A stretch of 37,358 nucleotides of DNA from Porphyra umbilicalis (taxonomy: Eukaryota > Rhodophyta > Bangiophyceae > Bangiales > Bangiaceae): positions 1-37,358 of the forward strand of contig KV919260.1 in NCBI GenBank assembly GCA_002049455.2, given 5' to 3'. The position numbers and the translations under genes are program-made. Positions 23,007 to 33,110 of this stretch are shown piece after piece; position 1 is the stretch's first letter, and the number at the start of each line of letters is the position of its first letter. The notes below the pieces were generated by a model. That model was not told the origin of the DNA and made no database searches. It was given only the letters and a program-made list of their open reading frames with translations.

Positions 23007-24440
23007 TGATGGCGACGGCGGCAACGATGGCGGCGACGACGACGGCCGCGCGGCCGCCGTCGTCCACGGCGACGGCGAGCCGCCCGTCACGGCCGCCGCC
23101 GCCCACATCCTGTCCGTCCCCGCGCTGGCGGCGGCCTTGGCCGGCGCCGGCGGCGACGCGGCCGCCGCAACGCCCGCCGCCGCCTCCCTCTGGCGCACCC
23201 TCCGCGGCGCCGACACGACGCCCGTGACGCCCCGCCGCCGCCCCGCCTCCCTCCTGTGCGCGAAAAACCTCGGCGCCGCCGCGGGCGGCGGCGACGCGTC
23301 GCGCCTCGGCCCGTGGCTCGCCCTCCTCGCCGCCGAACTCGCCGCCCGCGTCGCGGAGGATGGCGCCGCGCACCACCGGTCGCCCGCGTCGCTCGTGCTC
23401 GGCGTGCGCGCGGGCACCCGGGGGGGGGGCACCCGCACCGCCTCCAAGTGCTGCCGCTTCCCGCCGCCGACGGCCGACGCGGCGGCGGCGGCGGCGGCGG
23501 CGGGCGGTGGTGGCGGCGGCGGCGGCGGGGGGGGGGGGGGGGGGCGCGGCTGGGGGTGGCGGTGGGGGTGGGGGGGGGGGGGGGGGGAGGGGGACGACGA
23601 CCCCCCGCGCCAAGTGGCTGCCATCGTGGCTGCGGCGTGGCGGCTGCTCGGCAGCCTCGTCGGCGGCGTCGGGGGGGTGGGGGGGGCGGGGGGGCCGAGG
23701 GGGGGGGGGCGGGGGGGGGGGGGGCGCCTCCACCTCCCCGTCACCCTACTCGCGCTGACGGCGCGGGATTTTGTCGACGTGGCGGGCGGGCGGGGGGCGA
23801 TTAGCTCCTACTTTGCGCGCGCGCCGCCGCGGGGGGGGGGGGGCGCCGCGGCGCCCCCGCCGCCGCGCGGCGGCGGCGGCGCGGCCGCCGCCACGTCGGC
23901 GGCGGCGGCGGCAGCGTCGGACGTGGCGGCAGCGCCGGCGGCGCCGGCGGCGGCCACCCGCCCGCGGGGGCTGGACGCCTACGTGCGGCCGCCGGCGGCC
24001 AAGCGGCCGCGCCCGCCCGCCCCGTCGCCGCCGTCACCCGCGCCGGCGGCGCCGTCGGCGGGACGCGCGGCGGGGGGGCCACACGCGGGCGACGGCGGCG
24101 GCGCGCCGCCGCCGCCGCCGCCGCCGCCGCTCCCGCCGCCGCCGTCGCCGCCGCCGCCGCCCCCCGTCGCACCGTCGGCGCGCGGGGCGGCGGCGGCGGC
24201 GGCGGCGGCGACGGTCGACGGCGGGCGGGCGCCCTCTGGCCGGCGGGTCCCCCCCCCCCGCCCACCGCGGCGGGGCGGGCACGCCAAGAGGCGGCGGACG
24301 CGCGGCTGGCGCGGCGGCTCGCCGCCGTTGGCGCCGCCGCCGACCGCGCGGCGCGCCGCTCGCGGGGCGTCCTCGACGGCTTCCTCGTCGGCCGCGGGCG
24401 GCCGCGCCGCCCGCCGACGCGCGGGGGCGGCGGCGGCTGA
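21607..24440 (+). CDS. DNA polymerase eta (Y-family translesion polymerase)
   Basis: It copies past UV dimers and other lesions in the nucleus. ATG 21607 precedes a Pro-rich leader and the palm motif ILHIDLDAFYAAVE. Next come LAVRQWQSVIAVNYAARAAG (with the eta-type Gln and Arg), KVTLRRYRAASAAVMAVL and ERASIDEAYIEVT with the second catalytic Asp-Glu pair. The thumb reads TATAGVAHTRALAKLASSSH and LTKLWCLGGKGGQAVV. The little finger has SLWRTLRGADTTPVTPRRRP and WRLLGSLV. The tail has a PIP-box-like GAISSYFAR, GLDAYVRPPAAKRPR (a possible nuclear signal) and a C-terminal RRSRGVLDGFLVGRGRPRRP. No ubiquitin-binding zinc finger is visible. Large Gly, Ala and Asp-Gly repeats expand the loops to about 940 residues. 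Frame changes are needed between 21890 and 22190 (G-runs), near 22440-22490, and in a C-run near 24249-24261. The stop is TGA 24438-24440. Confidence 0.9.
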
Positions 24441-24508
24441 GGCGGCGCCGCGTGGGAGGGGGGGGGGGGGGGGGGGGGGTTGGGGCACCCAAAGGCACCG
24501 GGCTGGGG
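22885..24508 (+). repeat. Inverted segmental duplication, intact partner
   Basis: This block, the 3' half of the polymerase eta gene plus about 65 bp downstream, is repeated in opposite orientation at 13918-15510. The ends coincide with a G-run near 22870 on one side. On the other, similarity stops just after AAAGGCACCGGGC near 24506. The 7.4 kb between the copies holds the PrmC-like and riboflavin synthase genes. Confidence 0.85.
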
Positions 24509-25038
24509 AGGGAGGGCGGGGGGGTGGTGCCGCCGCCGTCGGCCACCACTGGCGGCCCGCGACGGTACCCGTCGGTGGCCTGTGGGAGTGGGTTCTGGTG
24601 TTGTTTTTGTTTGGGTGTGTTGCTGCGCCTGCCGCGGCGGCCACGGGCACGCGCGGCGGCGGCAGCGTCCGCTGCGGCGCCCCGCCGTGCCCGCGCGCGC
24701 CGCCGCCCGCGCCCCGCCGTCGCGGTGGGAGGTTCCGTGGGCGGGCGGCTGGGGCGTCCCGCCGCCGCCGCCGGGCGCCGTGCTCCCCCGCCCCGGTGTG
24801 GGCGTGTCGGGGGGCGGCTACGGCCGCCGCGACGCGCGTGCGGGGCAGACCCCCCCCCCCCCCCTGCCCCACTCCAGCGAGCACCCCGCGCGCCGCACGC
24901 ACGCCGGCGGCGCGTGCCGCGCGGCGCGCGGGGACAGAGGCCACCGCGGCGGGGCGCCGCCGCCGGTGGGGGACGCGTCGGCGCGACGCGCCGCGGGCCC
25001 GCGGGTCCGCCGTCGGTCGGCGTGCCGCGCCGGGCGAG
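24509..25038. other. Gene-less GC-rich stretch after DNA polymerase eta
   Basis: It includes a T-rich TTGTTTTTGTTTGGGTGTG patch near 24600 that may be 3' untranslated sequence, and a C-run near 24850. No gene is recognised. The last 20 bp resemble the GC-rich flank of the other terminal repeats. Confidence 0.45.
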
Positions 25039-25080
25039 GTAGTATTTGACATTCTCGATCACGTACCGTTTTTTGGTGCG
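25039..25080 (+). repeat. Left terminal repeat of element 1
   Basis: It begins GTAGTATTTGACATTC and ends TTTTTTGGTGCG. Its outer end matches the left end of element 2 (AGGTAGTATTTGA), and its inner end matches the right end of element 1. Confidence 0.75.
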
Positions 25081-25339
25081 TGAGGGGGGGGGGGGGGCGG
25101 CCTGTGCGCGCGCCACGTTGGGGGATTCATGGGGCGCGTGGGGGTGATTTGGTGGGGGGGCTAGCTCTTTTTGAATTCTGTCGATTTTGTGCCACGATGC
25201 GACCTCGTGCATTTTTGTACTTGCAATGAAGCTCGTGACCAGACATGACCGCCCCGACACCTGTGTCTGGCATCACGGTGATCCAGATGGGTGTTGGGCT
25301 GTCCTCCTCACTCAGCGGGGGGATCTGCACTGTCACTGG

Positions 25340-26115
25340 GCGTGCACGAACTGCCGCCGCCCCCGCACCCGCTGCCGCCGCCGTCGCCGCCCCCGCCCCC
25401 ACCTCTACACTCGCCGCCGCCCCCTCCGCCGCCGCCGCCCCCGCGGCTGCCGCCCCCGCCGCCTCCACCGCCCCCGCCACTGGCCGCGGCTCCCGCCGCT
25501 GGCGCCTCCTCCGCCCCTGGCCGCCTCCCCCGCCCCTGGCCGCCTCCCCCGCCCCTGGCCGCCTCCCCCGCCCCTGGCCGCCTCCCCCGCCCCTGGCCGC
25601 CGCCCCCTCCGCTGGCCCCCGCCCCCCCCTCGGGCCGCCACGCCCGCTGCTGCCGCAGCCCCCGCCGCCGCCGCTGCTGCCGCCCCTGAACTCGGCCCCC
25701 GCCACTGGCACCGCCGCCGCCGCTGCCCGCTGCCTCCCCTGCTGCCACCGCCCCCGCCGCCGCCATCGCCGCCGCCCATGGCCGCGGCCCCCACCCCCGC
25801 CGCCGCTCCCGCCCCTGGCTGCAGCCCCCGCCACCGCCACCGCCGCCGCCCCCGCCCCCGCGGCCGCAGCCTTCGCCGCCGCCACCGCCCCCGCCCCTGG
25901 ACGCGGCCCCCGCCACTGGCGCCGCCGCCGCCGCTGGCCACTACCCCGCCTGCTGCCGCTGCCCCCGCCACCGCCGCCACCCCCGCTCTTGGCCGCGACC
26001 CCCGCCACCGCCGCCGCCCCCGTCCCTGGCTGCAGCCCCCGCCGCCGCCGCCGCCCCAGCCCCTGGCCGCGGCTCCCGCCGCTGGCACCGCTCTCGCCCC
26101 TGGCCACCTCCCCTT
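25340..26115 (+). repeat. C-rich degenerate array with a 19-bp minisatellite
   Basis: The stretch is almost wholly GCC/CCC/CCG-type triplets. Within it, 25513-25600 is a regular tandem array of GCCCCTGGCCGCCTCCCCC repeating every 19 bp (about 5 copies). Because 19 is not a multiple of 3, the frame rotates in each unit, which argues against selection on the long Pro/Ala ORFs covering the region on both strands. Confidence 0.85.
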
Positions 26116-27207
26116 AGGCTCATTTGAGTGGCGTGGGTATTGGGCTGGTGAGAAAGGTGTCGCCGTGGGTGGTGGACGAGATGGGGTACGGGGTGAGGGG
26201 GAGGATTGGTACTGAGGCGCAGGTGGAGCATGGTACAGGGTGGGAGGGCAGCGAGGTTTGGGTATGGTCCGAGGTAGCTAACTGGATGGGGGTGGAATCC
26301 GGGTACTGACTGGGCGTGTTTCTGGCGACCGGGGCGTGTAGCCGAGCGGGCGCGGGGAGCACAGCGCGTTGATGAAATCTCGTGTCAGGTTCCAAGGTAT
26401 CTGCAACAAGGCCGAACCGTATTGCTGCTCGACCCCTTTGCGTTCAGAGAGAGATCGAAAATGAGTACATAACTCCTCTTTGCCCAATCTTTAAGGAGAA
26501 GTTCACATCCTTCGAGACATATGTTGCGAGACTCGCCGCAATGATCCCTCGGAGGTCTCGGGGAAGAAGTGGAGCAAGACCCTGACGGAGGAAAGGATGT
26601 GACACCGGCCAGCATTGAGGATACATGCCAAAGATGCATTGAAAGACACGGTCGCTTTATTGTTGCTCGGCGCGGGCACGGGTGGCAGAGCAGACACGAA
26701 ATCGATAAGAAAGCCACGGTGTGCTACAGAGTCACGCAGACATGTAGCTAACTGCACACAGCCGCAAACTCTGACAGAGCTACAGGCCACCGGACAACAG
26801 CAAGCTCACCATGTCAGCGACTCGCGGACACCACGCATGCATGTGCGTATGACACAAGTTACTCGACTTCGATGTCAGCAACACCCATTGGTTTGCAAAG
26901 AAACAGAAGCCAAGAAAGAGGAAGCCATCGCACATATGCATGGTAAGGATACATGGGGGACGGGCGAGCGAACACGAAAAAGAAGTACGTGGTCAGTTCA
27001 TCCAACCCATCCACCACCCACCCACCGCGCGCGTCACACTATCCACACTGCGCCAGTGTGGATCCCCACCCAATCGCCACCACCACTAGTCCAGCGACTG
27101 CAAACGTCGTCCGGCCCGTCGTAGAGTGACTCCCCCCCGCCCCCGTGCGAGCTGGAGAGAATGCGTGGGATGGAGGGGATGCAGATAAGAATACGACAGG
27201 AACGAGG
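26116..27207. other. Gene-less interior of element 1
   Basis: Balanced composition with no tandem structure. ORFs are 170 residues or fewer, and none is recognised. It contains the inverted repeat at 27041-27063 annotated separately. Confidence 0.4.
27041..27063. repeat. Perfect short hairpin
   Basis: ATCCACACTG and CAGTGTGGAT are perfect 10-bp arms around a 3-base CGC loop. It could be a stem-loop or a protein-binding palindrome. No T-run follows it. Confidence 0.7.
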
Positions 27208-27354
27208 GCGGTCGGCAGGAGGGTGGGCGGGGCGATCGAACAGAGGGTGGCCGGGGCTTCCGGCCAGGAGGGTGGGTGGGGCGGTCGACCAGAGGGTGGG
27301 CGGGGCGGTCCGCCAGGAGGGTGGGCCGAGCGGTCGGCCAGGAGAGCGAGCGGG
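27208..27354 (+). repeat. 24-bp minisatellite
   Basis: About six units of roughly GGCGGTCGRCCAGAGGGTGG plus GCGG. Units with AGGAGGGTGG and ACAGAGGGTGG tend to alternate, suggesting a 48-bp higher-order unit. Confidence 0.75.
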
Positions 27355-28459
27355 GATGTTGGCAGCACTTGTGCACTTGGGCGGCAGCCAGGAGCGGGGC
27401 TGGGGGCAGCATGGCAGTCACCTGCACACATGCCGAGGGCGCGCATTGGCGCCGCCCAGCACTTCGAATTATTATTAATCGCCCCGCTATCCCCAAGCAC
27501 AAGGCTTGACGTTTTCCAGCCCGCTGGTTGGCTGCCCGGTTGACCGGGGGCGCATCCTGGGTCCCCATTGGTAGCAGACTATCATGCCAACAGGTACTGA
27601 ACAAAGTCTGGCTGACACAAGCTACGACGGTGAGGCGTCCGAGCAGAGGTCTCCATGTGCCCGCAAGAATGCATACTGTGTACGCCAAGTCTGCCTTGAA
27701 CTGGGTGTGAAGGGTGCCGTTTGATCGCGCAAGGAGGACCTGCCCCATGACCCTGCCAGAGCTCTGCACGGCAATGCCAGCAGCCGTCCCACTCTAGCGA
27801 CACCGTTTGCGCCCCCATCCTCCCCGACCCCCTCGGCATGTATGTGCAGCCCCCCTCGCCCCCCCCCCCCCTGCCAGCAGGAGAAAGGAGTGGGAGAGGA
27901 CAGGAAAGGAGGCAAGCACAAGTGTCCGTGGTTGGGCGGTGCCCGCAGCTATTGGGAGTAGACGAGTACGCACATGGGTAGGGGTGACCAGGTGGGTGGG
28001 GTAAGAAGGTCTCTGGGGGTGTCAGAAAGCCTTCTCAGACAGAGCCTTTTAGAGATCGACACAGCGACATTTGCGAGGATGGTGTCACGAGGTTTGCTGC
28101 ATGGAAAAACATTTCTCTCACGACCTCTCACGGTTCGCATATATTTTAAGTTCTCCGTGACCCAATTTGACAACGTGCTGTGAGGTGAATGCGGCGTGTG
28201 CTCAAGAGAAACATCTTGGGACCTGTCGCCACATCCTGACCACTGTATTACTGTTTTCTGAAATTTGGCCCACTTGGACAGGAACAGGACTGGACCGAAA
28301 CGTGATCTGATTGGTGCACGTCATTTTTCTGTTGCGCCCATTGGCCGAGGCGGCTGTTTCTGCCGATGTTGTTCTTGTTCGCATCTGCTAAAATTCAGCA
28401 AACAGCAATATTCGGTAAGATCGCTGACACTGCATGGCCCAGTTGATCACCCGTTTGTC
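27355..28459. other. Gene-less interior of element 1
   Basis: Balanced composition with scattered short ORFs (the longest overlap the minisatellite on the minus strand) and no recognised product. Confidence 0.4.
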
Positions 28460-29030
28460 TGATGACACTGCACAATCCAGTGGAATCGTTGGTTGCGCTT
28501 CCCTACCTGCCTAGAGCAGCTCTCGTTGTGCTTTCACATAAAAAAATACCATTGCACATCACTAACAAGGTTATGTGTGCTTCCTGACCAGCTGCGAAAA
28601 GAAAAGGTGCTGCTGGGTGCACTTGCTTCACGCGTTCCTTCACTTGTGCAGTCCTGCTCACATCGGAGGTACGTCGAGCACTTCTGGGACAAACACGAGC
28701 AAAACACAACTTTCTTGGAGAGGATCCTTGTTGGGTCTTTGAAGGGCGCTGGTTACGGCATTGTGGGTCTTTTTGTGCACAAACACTTCTTTCATACCGT
28801 TTCTGCCCTCCAAAGGTATCAGTCACCAGTACCCGACACCACCTCCCCAGCCTGCCATACCCATCCATACCCCAGGCGTTTTAGCTCACTGCCACCGGCA
28901 TGTACCAGCCCCTCAGTAGAGCCCAAAAGACGGGACTACTACTATCACAGGAAGCCTAGAGGACGTCCTCTGCCACGTACTTTCCCCAGACCTGCCCAGC
29001 TATGGGCACGAGCTGCCTACAGAGGTCCCA
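28460..29030 (+). repeat. Diverged internal repeat, copy in element 1
   Basis: It is collinear with 33111-33700. Anchors are GACACTGCACAATCCAGTGG at 28464, a coding-like peptide (QNTTFLERILVGSLKGAGYG) near 28700, TAGAGCCCAAAAG at 28917 and GAGCTGCCTACAGAGGT near 29011. Spacings match the other copy to within about 25 bp. A frame from 28493 to 29134 is open for 213 codons but starts with TTG. It may be a remnant of an element-encoded protein. Confidence 0.6.
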
Positions 29031-29399
29031 AGCTATCAAAATACTCTGAGCCACTCTGGAAGTTGTGTACACCCCCTGCAAGGAATGTATCCATGGTATG
29101 CGGCCCCCCCACCGACGTGTATACGGCAACTTAACGATTGCTCCTTCCGGCTACGGAAGGCAACAAAGTCATGTGGCGGTCAACAACACACTTTACAAGG
29201 TGCGTATACACATGGAGTAGCACAGAGACTGTGCGGGCTCCATAGAACTCGCCAGGGAAAAGTACAACACGACATTATACCCCCCCCAACTGACCACACC
29301 AAACCAGCCCAGTACCTCGACGGCACCTACCCCCGTCCGCCCGAGTCAGGGGAAGTGGTAGGGACAAAAGGCACCCACCTGTGGCGCGAGCCGCCACCA

Positions 29400-30560
29400 G
29401 GGCGGCACCAGCGAACGGCTGCAGCAGCCGCCGCGCGGACGGCAGCAGCCGGCGGCAGCGGCAGCCGGTGGTGGCGGCGGCGGCAGGCGGCGGCGGCAGG
29501 CGGCGGCGGCAGGGGGCTGCGGCGGCAGAGGTGATGGCCGGGGGCCGCGGTGGCGGCACGCAAGGGCGGCGGCGGCAGGGGGCGGGGGCGGTAGCAGCAG
29601 GAAGCGGCGGCAGGGGGCAGCGGCGGCGGCGGTGGCGGCAGGAGGCCGCGGCGGTGGCACGCAGGGGAGGCGGCGGCACGGGGCGGCGGGCGCGGTGGCG
29701 GCGGCAGAAGGCGGCAGCGGTGACACGCAGGGGCGGCGGCGGAAGAAGGTAATGGCGGCGGCGGCAGCGGCGGCAGGGGGCCGTGGCGGTGGTGGCAGCG
29801 GCGGCGGCGGCCGCTGGTGGCGGCGACGGCAGGCAGGGAGGGCGGCGGCAGGAGGCAGCGGCGGCTCCGGCAGCGGCACGGGGCGGCGGCGGCGGCAGCG
29901 GCGGCAGGGGCTGGCCGGAGAGAGGGCGGCAGGGGCGGCGGCGGCGGCGGGGGCGGCGGGGGCGGGGGCGGGGGCGACGGCAGCCGCGAGGGCGGCGGGG
30001 GCGGCGGGGGCGGGGGCGGGGGCGACGGCAGCCGCGAGGGCGGCGGGGGCGGCGGGGGCGGGGGCGGGGGCGGCGGCGGCGGGCCGCGGGGGCGGGGGCG
30101 GGGGTAGGGGCAGCGGCGGCGGGGGCCGGGCGGTGGCAGGGGCGGCGGGGGCGGCGGGGCGGCGTGGGTGGGGGCGGCGGGGGCGGGGGCGGCGGCAGGG
30201 GCGGCGGGGGCGGCGGGGCGGCGTGGGTGGGGGCGGCGGGGGCGGGGGCGGGGGCGGCGGGGGCGGGGGCGGCGGGGGCGGCAGGGGCGGGGGCGGGGGC
30301 GGCGGGGACGGGAGCGGCGGGGGCGGGGGCGGCGGGGGCGGGGGCGGCGGGGGCGGGGGCGGGGGCGGCGGGCGGGGGCGAGGGCGGGGGTGGCGGGGGC
30401 GGGGGTGGCGGGGGCGGGGGCGGCGGGCGGGGGCGAGGGCGGGGGCGGGGGCGGCGGGGGCGGGGGCGGGGGCGGGGGCGGGGGCGGCGGGGGCGGGGGC
30501 GGGGGCAGGGGCGGCGCGGGCGGGGCCGGCGCGGGCGCGGCGGCGATGGCGGTGGCGTGG
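29400..30560 (+). repeat. G-rich composite tandem arrays
   Basis: GGC-type triplets to about 29930. Then a 48-bp repeat (GACGGCAGCCGCGAGGGCGG marks the unit at 29976 and 30024), a roughly 59-bp repeat marked by GCGTGGGTGG at 30162 and 30221, and a near-pure GGGGGC array to about 30520. The tract is strongly G-quadruplex-prone. Long ORFs on both strands (up to 436 codons) are by-products of the repeats. Confidence 0.85.
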
Positions 30561-30853
30561 TCGTCGTGCCCGTCATGACGGTCACGGTTTACACCCCCAG
30601 GCGAGGCCTGTTGGTGGGGTCGTGGGTAGCAGTGTAGGGGGGGGGGCAGTCATGGATTCTGGTCATGCCCGGTCACGCCCACGGTGGGGTGATTACTCAT
30701 ACAGGAGTGCATCCGAGGAGGGTAGGTAAGTATCGATCTCGGCACGTGGCACTGTTGGGTGTCGTGGCAGGTCCCGCCGCCGGGCCGAGGAGCGGGCGCG
30801 GCGCGGCCGGGCGCGGCCCGCTGGCGGGGCGCCGAGCGCTGAGAGCGCGTCTC

Positions 30854-30895
30854 CGCACCAAAAAACGGTACGTGATCGAGACTTCCAGATACTAC
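30854..30895 (-). repeat. Right terminal repeat of element 1
   Basis: Read on the minus strand it starts GTAGTATCTGGAAGTC and ends in the same 28 bases as the left repeat of element 1. The outer end (CCAGATACTACATG on the plus strand) matches the right end of element 2. Confidence 0.75.
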
Positions 30896-30978
30896 ATGCG
30901 CCGGGCGGCGCGCCCGGCGGCTGGCCCCGTGTCGATGCACCACGCGCCGCCGCCTCTCTCCCCACCGTGCGGCGGGAG

Positions 30979-31024
30979 GTAGTATTTGAGAACGCCGATC
31001 ACAATGCAAAAAATCCGCATGGGG
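30979..31024 (+). repeat. Left terminal repeat of element 2
   Basis: It starts GTAGTATTTGAGAACG, then CGATCACAATGCAAAA, ending GCATGGGG. The outer part matches the left end of element 1; the inner part matches the right end of element 2. Confidence 0.7.
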
Positions 31025-31095
31025 TGGTGGGGGGGGGGGGGAACGCCTGTCGTGCCGCCACGTGGGGTGGTGGGGGAGGGGATTTCGCAGAGGTG

Positions 31096-31810
31096 TGATT
31101 AAATCAAAAGTGGGCCCGATTTTTTTGTGATTTAAATCACCCCTCGATTTTAAACCGTATAGGGCGATTTTTATTGATTTAATCAACACCCACCGATTTT
31201 TATCAGGACCGATGATTTATACTCAAATCAAATACTTTAAGTAGCAGGTAAGTGGGATCAAGGTCTCCTCAGGGCCGATTTTTGGTACCTGTCGAAGCTG
31301 AAGACAACCGAGAGTGCAACGAGAAGACACAAGATCGGGTCTGATGGCCTCAATCGACAAACAAGCACGAGAGATATGGACAGCGCCAACAACACCCCAG
31401 CTGTACATGAGCAAACTGCAGAGCCGTATCTCAAACCGCACGTCTGGCAAGAATGAACTCTGGGCACCTGACTTCAAGCACGCCTGAAGGGGACGGACAT
31501 GGAGAACAGGCCCGGAGTGGTACTGTATGCTTCGGGTGGCAAAATGGTGCCTTTCTCTGACACCCGAGAAGTTCCCGGAGCTGTGAAGATGTTGCCGGAT
31601 GGAAACGGAGAACAAGGCCATCAAGACGAAGCGCACTTGATGTCGCCTAAACTAATGTAGCACCCGTTTGGCACCTCCAAATTCAATGTTTCAAGAAAAG
31701 AAGGGGGGCTTTATGAAAGAGGTCAAGGGATTTAAATCATACAGGGCTCGATTTCTATTGATTTAATCATTAAAATCAGCTTAATTTAAATCACATTGAA
31801 ATCACTTAAC
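31096..31810. mobile_element. AT-rich MITE-like insertion
   Basis: A motif of the form GATTTAAATCATACAGGGC followed by CGATTTNTATTGATTTAATCA occurs three times: inverted at 31096-31140, direct at 31149-31186 and direct at 31730-31775. The first and last copies face each other like terminal repeats around about 600 bp of balanced-composition sequence. The sharp AT-richness contrasts with its surroundings. No transposase ORF is present. Confidence 0.5.
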
Positions 31811-31999
31811 ATCTCTGGAATTTCGGGGCTTCTGGGGGGGGGGGGGTTCGAGCGAGGATGATGCCACGTCAGAGGAATGGTACTTCAGTACACTCCTTGT
31901 ACCCCTTGTACTCGTGTCTGTGTATGACCGTCTGCCTCGGTTTGCTCCAGCGCGTCCAACGCTGTTGCTGTATCCCCCTCCTCAGCTGCTGGCAACGGC

Positions 32000-32475
32000 C
32001 ATCGCTGCTGGTCGCAGACCCCTCCCTGCCGACCGCCTCCCCCCCCCTTCCTGGCTGTCTCCCCCCCCCCATTGGTAGCCGCAGGTTTTGCGCGCTCGCT
32101 TCTGTCGCTGACCACCCCCCCCGAGCTTTTGGCCACGCCACTGGCTGCCGCTCCCTCTGCTGGCGCCGCCCCCGCCGCTAGCCACCGCCCCACAGCCGGG
32201 CAGCACCCTTGCTGCCGGCAGCCGACCGCGCGGCCAGCCACCAATCCCGCCTATGGACGATCCCTCCGCCCTTGGCGGCCGCCCGCGCTGCCGGCCACCG
32301 CCCCAGCCTCTCGTCGCCGCCCCCGCACTTGGCGGCCGCCCGCGCTGCCAGCCACCTCCCCCGCCGCTTTCCGCCGCCCCCGCCCTTGGCCACTGCCCGC
32401 GCTGTTGACCGCCGCTGCTGCCCCTGGCCGCCGCCCCCGCCGCTGGCGACCGCCCCCGCTGGCGGTCGGTGGCGG
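32000..32475 (+). repeat. C-rich degenerate array in element 2
   Basis: Repeated CCGCCCCCGC/GGCCACCGCC/GGCGGCCGCCCGCGCTGCC motifs, for example GGCGGCCGCCCGCGCTGCC at about 32274 and again near 32331. It corresponds in position and composition to 25340-26115 of element 1. Confidence 0.65.
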
Positions 32476-32751
32476 TGACCCCGACGTGTGGGCGGTCGGC
32501 ATGAGAGCCGCGGCGAAGAGGGGAAGCAGTGGCGATCGGGGGGATCAGCGGCGGTAGGGGACTCATCGGCGGTGAGGCGGGACAGCGGCGGTGAGGGGGA
32601 CCAGCCACGGTCGGGGGAAAGTAATAAAGATGGGGGGGGCAGCAGCGGGGGAGGGTGCAGCAGCGGGGGAGATGCAGCAGCGGGGGGGGAGACAGCAGCG
32701 GCGGGGGAGGCAGCAGAGGACGGGGGAGGCAGCATCGTATGGGGGAGACAG

Positions 32752-32842
32752 CAGCGGGCGGAGGAGGTAGCAGCGGGCGGGGGAGGCAGCAGCGGGCGAG
32801 GGAGGCAGCAGCGGGCGGGGGAGGCAGCAGCGGGCGGGGGGA
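32752..32842 (+). repeat. 19-bp G-rich minisatellite
   Basis: The unit GCAGCAGCGGGCGGGGGAG recurs every 19 bp (phase marks at 32771, 32790, 32809 and 32828). In reverse complement the element 1 unit reads GGGGGAGGCGGCCAGGGGC; the matching phase here is GGGGGAGGCAGCAGCGGGC, 15 of 19 identical. A looser G-rich zone extends upstream to about 32560. Confidence 0.8.
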
Positions 32843-33110
32843 ACAGCGACTGCAGGGGGAAGTGAACGAAGAAGCATCACTGCTGGGGAGAAGAGATGGG
32901 AGACGGGGGCAGGAGGGAGGTGGAACCTTCTATCAGCACGTCAGAACCAACACAACGGAAAGAAAGGCACTGACGACGGCAGTCGTGACCGTCGTGGCAA
33001 CCAACTGAGGGGGGCCTGGCGGCAGATCAGGCTGGAGATGACTCCACCAAGCAGTGTGAATGGACCCCCGCTGACAGCATCTCAGATCCAGTGTATTCGG
33101 CAGATCGACA

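Larger units (their letters stand above)
25039..30895. mobile_element. Candidate mobile element 1 with terminal inverted repeats
   Basis: Terminal repeats at 25039-25080 and 30854-30895 (inverted) share 28 identical inner bases (from TCTCGATCACGTACCG to TTGGTGCG) and a GTAGTATYTG outer end. Inside are a C-rich array with a 19-bp minisatellite, a 24-bp minisatellite, a diverged block shared with element 2 (28460-29030) and G-rich arrays next to the right end. No transposase, integrase or reverse transcriptase frame is seen, so it would be non-autonomous. Target-site duplications are not evident. The inverted repeats are directly visible; the mobile nature is inference. Confidence 0.5.

Noticed and set aside
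24034..25260. 408-codon minus-strand ORF over the end of polymerase eta
   Set aside because: It is antisense to the polymerase C-terminus and crosses a terminal repeat; the plus-strand reading matches the duplicated copy.
25187..26215. Long Pro/Ala/Arg ORFs on both strands
   Set aside because: They translate a tandem array whose 19-bp unit rotates the frame; no motif or consistent codon bias.
27208..27354. Regular repeats considered as a CRISPR array
   Set aside because: Units are contiguous with no unique spacers; it is a minisatellite in a eukaryotic genome.
28493..29134. 213-codon ORF considered as a gene
   Set aside because: It starts with TTG and coincides with a diverged repeat whose second copy is frame-broken; recorded as a repeat with a possible coding fossil.
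29275..30585. 436-codon Pro/Arg/Ala ORF on the minus strand
   Set aside because: It exists only because the G-rich arrays lack stop codons; all six frames are similarly open.
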